Positions 24,401 to 32,245 are shown, numbered from the stretch's first letter. The stretch is DNA of 64,000 nt from Streptomyces lanatus (GCF_014655715.1 NZ_BNBM01000014.1:62001-126000), one strand, 5' to 3'. Translations and numbers: made by a program. The notes: generated by a model not told the origin, from the sequence alone.

Positions 24401-25227
24401 GCCACGATCACGGGGATGAGATAGACCACGGCCAGCGAGAACAGCGAGCCGGTGTAGTCGCCCGCCAGGAACCGCCCGATCTCTCGCAGCGACGGGGGAG
24501 CGGCATGGTCCTCGGTCGCCGCCATGTGGCGCGGCACCAGGCGCCGGAACACCAGCCAGCCCAGCGGCAGCACCGACACCGCGATCGCCGCGACCCAGGA
24601 CACGAAGACACCGGCGGTGGGGATCGCCACCGCGAACGCCACCAGCAGCCCCAGCTTCACCGCAGAGAACACGGTGTTCCCGACCGGCACCCACACCGCG
24701 CTGCGCAGCCCGGTCAGCACCCCGTCCTGGAGCGTGAGCACGTTCCAGGCGACGACGGCCAGGACGAAGAACAGCCCGTTCAGCGGCCCGTCCAGGAACC
24801 GGTACGACGGCCCCCACAGGTCCAGCGTCAGCAGGAAGACGCCGGCGGCCAGTGCCACGATCACACAACTGCCCGCATACGTCTGGAAGATCAGGCGAGC
24901 GCTCGTACGGCCCCCGACGGGGATGAAGCGGGCCAGGGCGCCCGTCAGGGTCACCGCGGTGAGCCCCGCGAGGAACTTCATCGCGGCGATCGCGGCCGAC
25001 CCCTGGCCGACCGCGGACTCGGAGTAGTAGCGGGCGGCGGCCAGCCAGAAACCGAGCCCGAGCACGGCGGAGACGCCGGTGTTGAGCATCAGGGCGTAGG
25101 CGTTGCGGAACAGCTGGCTGCCCCCGGAGGACCCGCCCATGCCGGGCAGGCGAAGGCGGCGCCCCGACTGCTCGGGCGCCTGCGCGTCGGTCGAGGCGGG
25201 CTCGGTCGTGGTCGTCGTGTCAGACAC
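21445..25227 (-). CDS. Polysaccharide flippase (MOP/Wzx-like) fused to GT-C-like polytopic membrane domain
   Basis: 1260 aa from a GTG that overlaps the deacetylase stop by 8 bp (a longer reading inside that gene is unlikely). Residues 38-440 form a 12-helix MOP-type oligosaccharide flippase (RNAYALMLNTGVSAVLGLGFWLAAARYYS, GQGSAAIAAM). Residues 441-590 are a Pro/Glu-rich cytosolic linker. Residues 591-1260 form a second set of about 12 membrane segments with an acidic DLD near residue 618 in the first outer loop and a C-terminal soluble loop, resembling GT-C glycosyltransferases or a polymerase. The protein could both flip and extend or polymerise lipid-linked glycan. It is the last gene of the operon GT2 - GT2 - deacetylase - fusion. 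Confidence 0.8.
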   Translation of the reverse strand: MSDTTTTTEPASTDAQAPEQSGRRLRLPGMGGSSGGSQLFRNAYALMLNTGVSAVLGLGFWLAAARYYSESAVGQGSAAIAAMKFLAGLTAVTLTGALARFIPVGGRTSARLIFQTYAGSCVIVALAAGVFLLTLDLWGPSYRFLDGPLNGLFFVLAVVAWNVLTLQDGVLTGLRSAVWVPVGNTVFSAVKLGLLVAFAVAIPTAGVFVSWVAAIAVSVLPLGWLVFRRLVPRHMAATEDHAAPPSLREIGRFLAGDYTGSLFSLAVVYLIPVIVAAQVSSEDNAYFYITATIGGTVNLLAINMGASLTVEGAHDPGRLAANTRAALKRMARIMLPVAAILFFGAPWILGVFGPGYADAATPLLRWFAVGGLLRVVMETYFAVLRAQSRTAGLAWLQGLLCALVLGLTLVLLPRMGLTGAGVAEIAALSVIVAIAAPKLYRTARANSAEIPEDAAPDGDLADLGAREVPEGARKRGPGWALDSDTLALGIHVDFDHLERRPDVRPGPGTPPTGTPPVRPEHRPTWARTPEFGLPVEEREPAEVDAPFEAEFDAGKGAGEETAVPEEREEAAVPEEPPMPEEPAPARRERLLPTRLGVILGCLLIAALLLYWVPALRLGESDLDSMGGLGLISVLPPATLLGAALLAVTFASLLWLGREHRALLLLTLLATVVSLHALPALIETEPRFATAWQHLGFLDYIDRTGSAVPDLDARWSWPGFFAVAAFTAKACGVNDLTEVIRWWPTAMQLLYLVPMFLLVRHMRASWRAKWTGIWVFVLSGWVGQDYFSPQGFTYLLYLVFAAILLVWFRAPRVIWTKRRPGELEVEPTDRRQRAVLLMVVTGLFAASVPAHQLTPFVMLGVLTALVLIGRSELRGLPILFGVMVTVWIGFMAEPYWSGHFDELFGGVGGVGGNVTSSVSGRIEGGSSTHKLVLYVRVLLAGGVMAFACWGWWRRRFHHYRERSLLVLTFVPFLGFGMQSYGGEMALRVFMFALPGAALLTGLAFFPRTGVTAKERDKDRVSLAPLAALMAGLVLMGGFLVARWGNEPFERVKPGEVAAMEYVYAHDDPSLRLLWLSSDPVNDVTPAMPWGSRDMEKVSYVPTQAPVDPVLVSGLVKALKDAGPNSYLMINRGQVTYLRLDVGYSATWETRLLQNLDKRQELKRVFGNADVTMYALKKQPAGAVPKADPGPIGPQVTWTPWSVVGGLAALALIVLLMAREIVRVAMAPGVRQLRWLQSSFWFSLPLLAVLLASLVQRFLTIK

Positions 25228-26020
25228 GGGAACGGATGGCCTTCCGGCGTACCTGTCGGGCTCTGCGGACCACGGCGTACCCCTTGGTGAGGGCGCGGTC
25301 CCTGGCGAAGGCGCGGGCGATGGCACGGCCCTCGACCATCCGCCCGAACTCCTCGATGCCGGTGGTGCGGCGCACGGTGAGCCGGGTGAGCGCGTACGGC
25401 CCCTGCCGGCGCCGCGCGAGGCCGTTGTTGACGGCGAGCGCCTGGCCGTACCCCGTCTCCCGCACCGCCTCGCGCACCCGGCGGCTGGAGTAGCCGTACG
25501 GATAGGCGAACGAGGCCGGGACGGTGCCGAGTTGATCGCTGATGATCTCCTTGCACAGGATCAGCTCGGACCGCAGCCTGTCGTCCGGGAGCTGGTCGAG
25601 CTGCGGATGCGTGTGGCTGTGGCCGCCGATCTCGACGTCCGCCCCGGCAAGCTCGCGGACCTGGTCCCAGTCGAGCATGGTGTCCAGGCCGCCGCCCATG
25701 TCGTGCGGGCCCTTCAGCCAGCCCGTGGAGACGAACACCGTGGCCGCGAAGCCGTGCTTGGCGAGCACGGGCAGGGCATGCCGGTGCACGCCCTCGTAGC
25801 CGTCGTCGAAGGTGATCAGCACCGGGCGTTCGGGCAGCGGCTTGCCGGAACGCCAGCGTGCCGCGAGATCGGCCGTGCGGACCGGCGTCAGGCCGAGATC
25901 GCCGATCAGCGCCATCTGCTCCGCGAACGCCTCCGGCGCCACCGACAGATCGCGGGTGGCGCCGTTCGGCGCGGTGGAGACGGCGTGGTACATGAGAATG
26001 GGCACGCGCCCGTCGGTCAT
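25220..26020 (-). CDS. NodB-type polysaccharide deacetylase
   Basis: 266 aa. Carbohydrate-esterase family 4 motifs are complete: LITFDDGYEG (Asp72 catalytic base, Asp73 metal ligand), GGHSHTHPQL (His134 and His138 metal ligands), and YPYGYSSRRVREAV (motif 3). No signal peptide or membrane segment is visible, so it may act on a cytosolic or membrane-face intermediate. It would remove N- or O-acetyl groups from the glycan made by the neighbouring glycosyltransferases. ATGA overlap with the upstream GT2 gene and an 8-bp overlap with the downstream flippase fusion indicate tight translational coupling. Confidence 0.9.
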   Translation of the reverse strand: MTDGRVPILMYHAVSTAPNGATRDLSVAPEAFAEQMALIGDLGLTPVRTADLAARWRSGKPLPERPVLITFDDGYEGVHRHALPVLAKHGFAATVFVSTGWLKGPHDMGGGLDTMLDWDQVRELAGADVEIGGHSHTHPQLDQLPDDRLRSELILCKEIISDQLGTVPASFAYPYGYSSRRVREAVRETGYGQALAVNNGLARRRQGPYALTRLTVRRTTGIEEFGRMVEGRAIARAFARDRALTKGYAVVRRARQVRRKAIRSRV

Positions 26021-27003
26021 CTGCTTCCCCCCTCGATGCCCACCACCGAGTACTCAACGCCCCCTCGGCGCACCCGGACACTCCCCACGACGTACCCACC
26101 GGCGGCCGTCAGCACCCCCGCGACGATCGCGCCCGCCCGGCCCGCACCGCCCCGCCGGGCCAGTACGGCATCCCGCAGCCCGCGCGCCACCCCGGCCGGC
26201 AGGACCCGGGTGGCGTACCGGCGCTCGGACTCGAGTCCCTTGTCGGCGCCGACACTTCGGGCCACCAGCGCCTTCGACAGGCCCTCGGCGTACGTCCGCG
26301 TACGGAAGTAGCCGAAGTGCTCACGTGCCTCGGGCACCCGGTGGTGGATCACCGCCCGGTCGTCGATCAGCAGTACGGCGTCGGGCCGGGCCCGGGTCAG
26401 CCGGATGCACAGCTCCGTCTCCTCGCAGCCCAGCGGCAGCCGGTCGCCGTCGCGGCCGATGCCGGTGGCGAAACCGCCCGCGAAGTCGAACGCCGTACGC
26501 CGGAAGGAGGCGTTGCCGCCGAGGACGTTGCGCACCTTGACCCGGCCGCGCGGCAGGCCCCGGTAGGTGCAGCCGACGACCCAGTCGAACTCCTCCGGGA
26601 ACCAGTCGGGGCGCCTCCCCGACGCCCAGATCGGCTCGGTGCGCCCGCCGACGGCCATCACGCGCGGGTCGGCGTACCCGGCGGCGAAGTGCCGCAGCCA
26701 GTCCCGCTCGGCCACGGCGTCGTCGTCGAGGAACGCGATGACCTCGCCGTACGACGCGGCGATGCCGGTGTTGCGGCCGGCGGACAGCCCGCGCGGGCCC
26801 GCGTTGGCGAGCACCCGCACATCGGTCGCTTCCTTGTACTCCTTGGTCAGCCGGTCCAGGAGCGCCGCGTTGTGGTCCACGACCAGCAGCGTCTCCAGCG
26901 CCGGATACGCCTGCGCCCGCACCGAGGAGACCGCCGCGAGGATGTCCTCCCAGCGGTCCTCGGTGTACACGCAGATCACGACGGAGATGTCGGGACCGCT
27001 CAA
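26017..27003 (-). CDS. Glycosyltransferase family 2
   Basis: 328 aa starting at a TTG that overlaps the upstream stop (TTGA), with GGGGAGAGG ahead. GT-A fold: VSVVICVYTEDRWEDILAAVSSVRAQ nucleotide-sugar start, GLSAGRNTGIAASYGEVIAFLDDDAV with the DxD-type metal motif, then VGGRTEPIW and the acceptor-side GCEETELCIRL (catalytic ED pair). Two weakly hydrophobic segments near the C-terminus (GAIVAGVLTAAGGYVVGSV) suggest membrane attachment. It should transfer one sugar onto the lipid-linked glycan assembled by this operon. Donor and acceptor cannot be read from sequence. Confidence 0.88.
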   Translation of the reverse strand: MSGPDISVVICVYTEDRWEDILAAVSSVRAQAYPALETLLVVDHNAALLDRLTKEYKEATDVRVLANAGPRGLSAGRNTGIAASYGEVIAFLDDDAVAERDWLRHFAAGYADPRVMAVGGRTEPIWASGRRPDWFPEEFDWVVGCTYRGLPRGRVKVRNVLGGNASFRRTAFDFAGGFATGIGRDGDRLPLGCEETELCIRLTRARPDAVLLIDDRAVIHHRVPEAREHFGYFRTRTYAEGLSKALVARSVGADKGLESERRYATRVLPAGVARGLRDAVLARRGGAGRAGAIVAGVLTAAGGYVVGSVRVRRGGVEYSVVGIEGGSR

Positions 27004-27821
27004 GACGCCTCTCCCCGGACCGAGCTGATCACCTGGGAGTGGTTCCTGCGGCTGCGCAGGGCACGCCGGTTGGAGCGCTCCTTCAGGATCACCTTGAGCA
27101 CCCTGAGCCCGTCCCGCACGGCCCGCAGATTGCTCGTGCCGTGGATGCGGAGGTACTCGTGGCTGGGTATCTCCTGCACCTTCAGGCCCGCCTTGACGAC
27201 CCGGATGTTCATCAGGGTCTCCACCTCGAAGCCGGTGCAGTCGAGGTCGATCTTGTCCAGGCAGTGCCTCCAGAACGCGTTGTATCCGTAGCAGAGGTCG
27301 GTGTAGCGGGCACCGAACTTGCGGTTGACGGCCGTGCACAGCGCCCAGTTGCCGAGCTTGCGGATCGGCGTCATGTCGTCGGTGCCGCCGCCGTTGGCGA
27401 AGCGGGACCCCTTGGCGAAGTCCGCGCCCGAGACCAGGGCGGACACATACGACACGATCTCCTGGCCGTCGGCCGAGCCGTCGGCGTCGACCATCACGAT
27501 GATGTCGCCGGTGGCCGCCTCGAACCCGGTGATCAGGGCATCCCCCTTGCCCCTGCCGCGCTGGCGCACGACCTTCACCTCGGGCCACAGCTCACGGGCC
27601 ACTTCGACGGTGTCGTCGGTGGAGTTGCCGTCCACCAGGACCACTTCGTGGATCCAGTCCGGCAGTGTCTTGAAGACGTACGGCAGATTCTCCGCCTCGT
27701 TCATGGCCGGGATCACCACGCTCACCGGCGGAGTGATGGCCAGGTGCGAGGAGATGGGCCGGTACTTGCCGGCCGGTGACGGATCGCGGTCCGCGACCGG
27801 CGGGCGCAGAACAGAACTCAT
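27000..27821 (-). CDS. Glycosyltransferase family 2, dolichol/polyprenyl-phosphate sugar synthase-like
   Basis: 273 aa. PVSVVIPAMNEAENLPYVFKTLP, EVVLVDGNSTDDTVEVA, RQRGRGKGDALITGFEAATGDIIVMVDADGSADG (DxD) and the conserved GSRFANGGGTDDMTPIRKLGN are the motif series of the DPM1/GtrB-like GT2 group that loads a sugar onto polyprenyl phosphate. There are no membrane segments, so it would be a peripheral enzyme. It is the first gene of the exopolysaccharide-type operon, with a leader of up to about 320 nt. The ATG is the only plausible start. Confidence 0.88.
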   Translation of the reverse strand: MSSVLRPPVADRDPSPAGKYRPISSHLAITPPVSVVIPAMNEAENLPYVFKTLPDWIHEVVLVDGNSTDDTVEVARELWPEVKVVRQRGRGKGDALITGFEAATGDIIVMVDADGSADGQEIVSYVSALVSGADFAKGSRFANGGGTDDMTPIRKLGNWALCTAVNRKFGARYTDLCYGYNAFWRHCLDKIDLDCTGFEVETLMNIRVVKAGLKVQEIPSHEYLRIHGTSNLRAVRDGLRVLKVILKERSNRRALRSRRNHSQVISSVRGEAS

Positions 27822-28222
27822 GAGTCAGGTCCCTCTCGTCCGGTGGACCGCCCGCCCCTGGGCGGCCCGGCTATGTGTCCGGTTCGAAAGGGGGGTTCTT
27901 CTCACTCACGGCACGAAGGAACGGATCTCCGTACGCGTGTGGTGAGCTGGCATTTCTGGCCGACCACCCGAAGAGCGGCAGCCGGTCGCGCGGCACGACC
28001 CGGTCGCGGGTGCGCACACCGAAGCGGGAACACCGAAGTGTGAACACCTTTCACCGAGCACCCCCCTACCACGCCCCGCGCCGGGACCGTCGCGGTCCTT
28101 GAGCCCTCCCCTAGAGCCGCGGCGACCGTCCGATGCGGGTGAGATGTACGACGGTATTGACGATTGAGCCTGTATGGCAAGAGCTGGAACGAGCCCTCAC
28201 ATTTTTGTTGGTTTGACCGGAG
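27822..28222. other. 401-bp upstream region / long leader of the exopolysaccharide operon
   Basis: Between the first GT2 gene and the next gene's stop, both on the minus strand. Apart from a promoter-like sequence near 28151-28180 it holds imperfect repeats of CTTCGGTGT and several short GC-rich inverted repeats. No ORF is convincing. If the promoter is right, about 320 nt of untranslated leader remain unexplained. Confidence 0.45.
28151..28180 (-). promoter_or_regulatory. Predicted promoter of GT2-deacetylase-flippase operon
   Basis: On the minus strand, TTGCCA and TACCGT are separated by 18 bp. This is the clearest sigma-70-type pair in the 401-bp region. Confidence 0.4.
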
Positions 28223-29332
28223 TTAGCCGCGTCCCTGGCCTTGTCCCGAACGGATCTTCCCCATGCGTTTGAGGAGCCGGTCCGCCGGTTCGAAGAGCTC
28301 CGGCCGTGTCTGCACGGTGTTGCGCAGCGCCCGGACCGGGGCACGCCGTGCCCGGTGTCCGAACGCGACCGGGTGACGCCTGGTCACCCACCCCTCCGAC
28401 ACCGTCAACTCGCGTGTCTTCAGGGAGTCCTTGTACTCCTTCTGGCCCCGGCCGAGATCGAGATAGGCGATCCCGTCGGCGGCGGCCGCCTCCGCCATCC
28501 GCAAGTGCAGCACCAGGCCCGGCGAGTACTTCGAGAACGCCGGGTCGTACGCCGGGAACCAGCAGGCCAGCACCCGCTCGGTGCGCAGCCCGAAGTGCGC
28601 GGCGATCGGACGGCCGTTCGCGTACAGCACCGACAGGATCCCCGCGAACGGCTCCGAGCGGGTGTGGAACAGCTGGTCCACGAGACGGGTGATCCACTCG
28701 TGCGCGAAGCGGTCGCTGCGCCCGGTCCTGCGGTACTGCGCCGACTTCCAGGCCATCAGGGTGCGCAGCGCCGCCGGGTCCCGCTCGTCGTGCACATACC
28801 GCACGCCGTCGTGGTCCCGGCCGAGCTTGCGCTCCTTGGCGAGCGTCGTCCGCGTGAACTTCGGTGACTGCTCCCGGAGTTGGGCCAGATACGCCTCGTA
28901 CCCCTGGTCGACGTCCATGACCGGGGACGGGAACGTGCCGGAGGCCTCGGCCCCGAACGCCATCTGCCCCTCCACCAGGTGGTCGAACTCCCACACCGCG
29001 AGCCCGCACGCCTTCAGCAGCTCCCGCGCCTCCCAGGTGAACCCGGGCCGGTGCACCACGCCCTGGGCGTCCGAGACACCGAGGCCGATGGCCCGGCCCA
29101 CGCCGGACGCCGTCCGCTGGAACGGGAAGAACGCGGCCGGCTCGCCGCCCTCCCGTACGACCGCGATCCGCACCCCGCGCCGGCAGCGGCCGACGGCGAG
29201 CGCGAACTCGGGCGACAGGAAGGGGTTGCCCAGCTCGGGCGAGCCCTGGAGATGGGCCTTGGACTGCATCGATGTCCACGCCGCCCGGTCGGCGGAGCTG
29301 AGCTCCCCGGGGCGGTACACGCTGATGTCCAC
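28223..29332 (-). CDS. CelD/BcsL-like GNAT acyltransferase (FemAB-type fold)
   Basis: 369 aa from a GTG one base after the stop of the upstream membrane-protein gene. It fits the Acetyltransf_6 (CelD/BcsL, FemAB-like double GNAT) family: GNPFLSPEFALAVGRCRRGVRIAVV near the N-terminus, KFTRTTLAKERKLGRD, and GILSVLYANGRPIAAHFGLRTERVLACWFPAYDPAFSKYSPGLVLHLRMAEAAAADGIAYLDLGRGQKEYKDSL, which is the strongest signature. Members add acyl groups during cellulose or other exopolysaccharide synthesis. Its place next to two glycosyltransferases, a deacetylase and a flippase supports a role in modifying that glycan. It is transcribed separately from the downstream operon or by read-through. Confidence 0.85.
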   Translation of the reverse strand: MDISVYRPGELSSADRAAWTSMQSKAHLQGSPELGNPFLSPEFALAVGRCRRGVRIAVVREGGEPAAFFPFQRTASGVGRAIGLGVSDAQGVVHRPGFTWEARELLKACGLAVWEFDHLVEGQMAFGAEASGTFPSPVMDVDQGYEAYLAQLREQSPKFTRTTLAKERKLGRDHDGVRYVHDERDPAALRTLMAWKSAQYRRTGRSDRFAHEWITRLVDQLFHTRSEPFAGILSVLYANGRPIAAHFGLRTERVLACWFPAYDPAFSKYSPGLVLHLRMAEAAAADGIAYLDLGRGQKEYKDSLKTRELTVSEGWVTRRHPVAFGHRARRAPVRALRNTVQTRPELFEPADRLLKRMGKIRSGQGQGRG

Positions 29333-29333
29333 G

Positions 29334-29783
29334 TCAGTCAGTCCGCCTTCGCGTCGTACGGCCGCGCAGCCGCCGCACCAGGACGAGCACGAGAATGAGC
29401 GCGCTGATCGCGGTCACCGCCACGATCCCGCCGTCCACCGACCACCGGTGCACGGCGAGCATGCCCTGGGTCACCAGCATGTTGAGGACGACCGCGCCCG
29501 CAACCGCGGCGACGGTCCGGCCGAACGGTTCCAGCCCGCGCAGCGCCGCGGCGATGGCCCCGGCCGGTGCCGCGAGCAGGAAGAACAGCGTGAAGGGTCC
29601 GCGCAGCGGCGAGCCCGAGTCGGCCAGCGCGAGGATCGCGCCGAGCACCCCCACGGTCGTCGCGGCGCCCGCGAGCAGCGGTGTCAGGTCCCTCCCCGGC
29701 CCTGACCGCGCACGCTCGGCGTCATCGGCCTCGCCTCTGGACGAAGCTGTCTTGATATCTGTCTTGCCACGTAAGGTCTGCAT
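29334..29783 (-). CDS. Small multi-pass membrane protein
   Basis: 149 aa from the ATG at 29783; a longer reading (to 29882) would cover a TTGACG-type promoter sequence and is less likely. After a 35-residue hydrophilic start there are four hydrophobic segments (about 38-60, 64-85, 90-110, 118-140) and a basic tail RRLRGRTTRRR. No family is recognised. The layout resembles small accessory membrane proteins of polysaccharide clusters. It is directly upstream of, and apparently coupled to, the CelD/BcsL-like gene (1-bp gap). Confidence 0.7.
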   Translation of the reverse strand: MQTLRGKTDIKTASSRGEADDAERARSGPGRDLTPLLAGAATTVGVLGAILALADSGSPLRGPFTLFFLLAAPAGAIAAALRGLEPFGRTVAAVAGAVVLNMLVTQGMLAVHRWSVDGGIVAVTAISALILVLVLVRRLRGRTTRRRTD

Positions 29784-29900
29784 TGGCGACTTTGCCCCCC
29801 GAAGCGCCGGATGCCGGGCTTCAATGTGGCTCAGTGCCGCGTCGGTCGTCAAGATGCGAACGGCCTCTTGACATCTGTTCATGCCCCACGCATGTGCGAA

Positions 29901-29933
29901 CGGTCCCCGCGGGCGCGAGGCCTGCGGGGACCG
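29901..29933. terminator. Hairpin terminator downstream of subtilisin-like protease gene
   Basis: A 13-bp stem with one mismatch (CGGTCCCCGCGGG / CCTGCGGGGACCG, loop CGCGAGG) lies 25 bp beyond the protease stop on the minus strand. Confidence 0.75.
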
Positions 29934-29958
29934 CTGGTTCAGATGGTGCGGGGGTGCG

Positions 29959-31167
29959 TCACGGCACGAGCTTCAGCAGGCGGTTCGGGGAGCCGCTGCC
30001 GGGGCTGGTGACCGCGTTGGTGGTGGCGCCGCCGGTGAGCGCGGAGGCCACCGTGGCCGGGGTGGCCGAGGTGTGGCCCGCCAGGTAGACCGCCGCCGCG
30101 CCCGCCACATGCGGGGTCGCCATCGATGTACCGGAGATGGTGTTGGTCGCGGTGTCGCTGGTGTTCCAGCCCGCCGTGATCGACGAGCCCGGCGCGAAGA
30201 TGTCCAGGACCGAGCCGTAGTTGGAGTAGCTGGCGCGGGCGTCGGAGCTGGTGGTCGCGCCGACCGTGATCGCGGTGGGGACACGGGCCGGGGAGTACGA
30301 GGAGGCGTTGGCGCTGCTGTTGCCTGCCGCGACCGCGTAGGTCACGCCGCTCGCGATGGAGTTCGCCACCGCGGTGTCCAGCGAGGTGGAGGCGCCGCCG
30401 CCGAGCGACATGTTGGCGACCGAGGGGCCGGAGTGGTTGTCGGTCACCCAGTCGATGCCCGCGATGACCCCCGCGGTGGTGCCGGAGCCGCTGTTGTCCA
30501 GCACCCGCACCGCCACGATGTTCGCCTTCTTGGCGACACCGTAGGTGCTGCCCGCGATGGTGGTGGCCACATGGGTGCCGTGACCATTGCCGTCGGAGGC
30601 GGTGGTGTCGCCGTCGACCGCGTCGTAGCCGTAGCTGGCCCGACCGCTGATCTGCTGATGGGTGATGCGCACACCGGTGTCGATGACGTACGCCGTCACG
30701 CCGCTGCCCGCGCTGTCCGGGTACGTGTAGGTGCCCGAGAGCGGGAGGGCGGCCTGGTCGATGCGGTCCAGGCCCCAGGGGGCGCTGGTCTGAGTGGTGT
30801 CGGCGAGCTGGACACGCTGGTTCTGCTCGACGGAGGCCACCGCGGGGTCGGCCGCGAGTCGTCTGGCCTCGGCCGCGGAGAGGGTGGCGGAGTAGCCGTT
30901 CAGCGCCTTGGTGAACGTCTTCTTCACCGTGCCGCCGTACTCCTCGACGACGTCCTTGCCCGCGGCCGAGGCGGCCTTGAGGCCCGTGCTCTTCTTCAGC
31001 GTGACGATGTAGCTGTCCTTGACGGCCGTGGGGGAGCCGGCGGCAAGGACCTTGCCCTCGGCCGGGGCGGCCTGGGCGGGGAGGGCGGTGAGTCCGCCGA
31101 CGAGGGCGGCGGTCGCCAGGCTGGTTATCGCGGCGAGCCGGAGCTTGTTGCTACGCAGTGGTGCCAT
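29959..31167 (-). CDS. Secreted subtilisin-like serine protease (S8) with I9 pro-domain
   Basis: 402 aa from the ATG at 31167 with AGGAGG ten bases upstream. Signal peptide 1-35 (APAQAAPAE), inhibitor-I9 pro-domain about 45-120 (DSYIVTLKKSTGLKA...VASVEQNQRVQL), then the S8 domain. The triad is Asp in VIDTGVRITH, His in GNGHGTHVA and Ser in GTSMATPHVAG; the oxyanion Asn is in AAGNSSAN. The ending LLKLVP is typical of Streptomyces proteinase-K-like enzymes. It digests extracellular protein. It is divergent from the SGNH lipase, sharing a 268-bp region that holds a GTTGAC-N5-GTCAAC palindrome. Confidence 0.94.
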   Translation of the reverse strand: MAPLRSNKLRLAAITSLATAALVGGLTALPAQAAPAEGKVLAAGSPTAVKDSYIVTLKKSTGLKAASAAGKDVVEEYGGTVKKTFTKALNGYSATLSAAEARRLAADPAVASVEQNQRVQLADTTQTSAPWGLDRIDQAALPLSGTYTYPDSAGSGVTAYVIDTGVRITHQQISGRASYGYDAVDGDTTASDGNGHGTHVATTIAGSTYGVAKKANIVAVRVLDNSGSGTTAGVIAGIDWVTDNHSGPSVANMSLGGGASTSLDTAVANSIASGVTYAVAAGNSSANASSYSPARVPTAITVGATTSSDARASYSNYGSVLDIFAPGSSITAGWNTSDTATNTISGTSMATPHVAGAAAVYLAGHTSATPATVASALTGGATTNAVTSPGSGSPNRLLKLVP

Positions 31168-31270
31168 ACGAGGGAGTCCTCCTCTAGGCCGTGCGCAATG
31201 TGGTACGCGCACATGTGGGGGTTCGAAGCCGAGGTAAAGGATCTGTGGTCCACTCGTGACCGGCAAGAGA

Positions 31271-31287
31271 GTTGACGACCTGTCAAC
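31271..31287. promoter_or_regulatory. Palindrome between divergent protease and lipase genes
   Basis: GTTGACGACCTGTCAAC is a 6-5-6 inverted repeat. Each arm contains a TTGAC -35-like element, one per strand (TTGACG on plus, TTGACA on minus), so a bound regulator could block both divergent promoters. Confidence 0.5.
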
Positions 31288-31435
31288 AATGTTGTCATGA
31301 ACACGAAATCAAACTCATGGGGTACACATAGGTTGAGGGTCGCGATGCCCGGAAAAGTCTTGGCATGGACACTTCCCGTCAACACGCGTAGTTGGTACGA
31401 CGGTTATGGCAGAGATCCTGCTATAGGGAGGTTCC

Positions 31436-32245
31436 ATGAGACGTTCCCGACTTTCCGTATACGTCGCCTCACTCCTCCTCGCCGTCGGCAGCGCCCTCAC
31501 CGGGGCAGCCACCGCGCACGCCGCCGACACCGCCGCAACAGGCGGGTACGTGGCGCTCGGCGACTCCTACTCCTCGGGCCTCGGCGCGGGGAGCTACATC
31601 GGCTCCAGCGGCGACTGCAAGCGCAGCACGAAGGCGTACCCGTACCTCTGGGCCGCCGCCAACTCACCCTCGTCGTTCGACTTCACGGCTTGCTCGGGCG
31701 CTCAAACGGGTGATGTCACCGCGAGCCAGCTCGGCCCGCTCAGCTCCGCCACCGCACTCGTGTCCATCTCGATCGGCGGCAACGACGCCGGATTCGCCGA
31801 CATCATGACGACCTGTGTGCTGCAGGGCGACAGCGCCTGCGTCTCCCGCATCAACACCGCCAAGGCGTTCGTCGACTCGACGCTCCCCGGCCGCCTCGAC
31901 AACGTCTACACGGCCATCCGCACCAGGGCGCCGTCCGCCCATGTGGTCGTCCTCGGCTACCCCCGCTTCTACAAGCTGGGCGCGTCGGGCTGCATCGGCC
32001 TCTCCGAGACCAAGCGCAGGGCGCTCAACGACGCCGCCGACTACATCGACGCGGCGACCGCGAAGCGCGCCGCCGACCACGGCTTCACCTTCGCCGACGT
32101 ACGGCCCGCCTTCACCGGCCACGAGCTCTGCTCCGGCAGCCCGTGGATGCACGCCGTCAGCTGGCTCAACATCCCCGAGTCGTACCACCCGACGGCCGCG
32201 GGCCAGTCGGGTGGCTATCTGCCGGTGCTCAGCGGCGCGGCCTGA
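31436..32245 (+). CDS. Secreted SGNH-hydrolase lipase/esterase
   Basis: 269 aa. Signal peptide 1-30, then block I GYVALGDSYSSGLGAG with nucleophile Ser44, block III SIGGNDAGF with the oxyanion Asn, and block V ESYHPTAAG with the catalytic His. Cys pairs (residues about 61/86, 126/134, 185/235) match the three disulphides of the Streptomyces rimosus-type GDSL lipases. It hydrolyses acyl esters outside the cell. The ATG has GGGAGG close upstream. It ends 13 bp from the convergent kinase stop. Confidence 0.93.
   Translation: MRRSRLSVYVASLLLAVGSALTGAATAHAADTAATGGYVALGDSYSSGLGAGSYIGSSGDCKRSTKAYPYLWAAANSPSSFDFTACSGAQTGDVTASQLGPLSSATALVSISIGGNDAGFADIMTTCVLQGDSACVSRINTAKAFVDSTLPGRLDNVYTAIRTRAPSAHVVVLGYPRFYKLGASGCIGLSETKRRALNDAADYIDAATAKRAADHGFTFADVRPAFTGHELCSGSPWMHAVSWLNIPESYHPTAAGQSGGYLPVLSGAA

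Noticed and set aside
22036..25290. 1084-codon open frame on the plus strand
   Set aside because: It lies opposite the flippase fusion. Its product is Arg/His/Gln-rich without domains, the usual antisense shadow in very GC-rich DNA.
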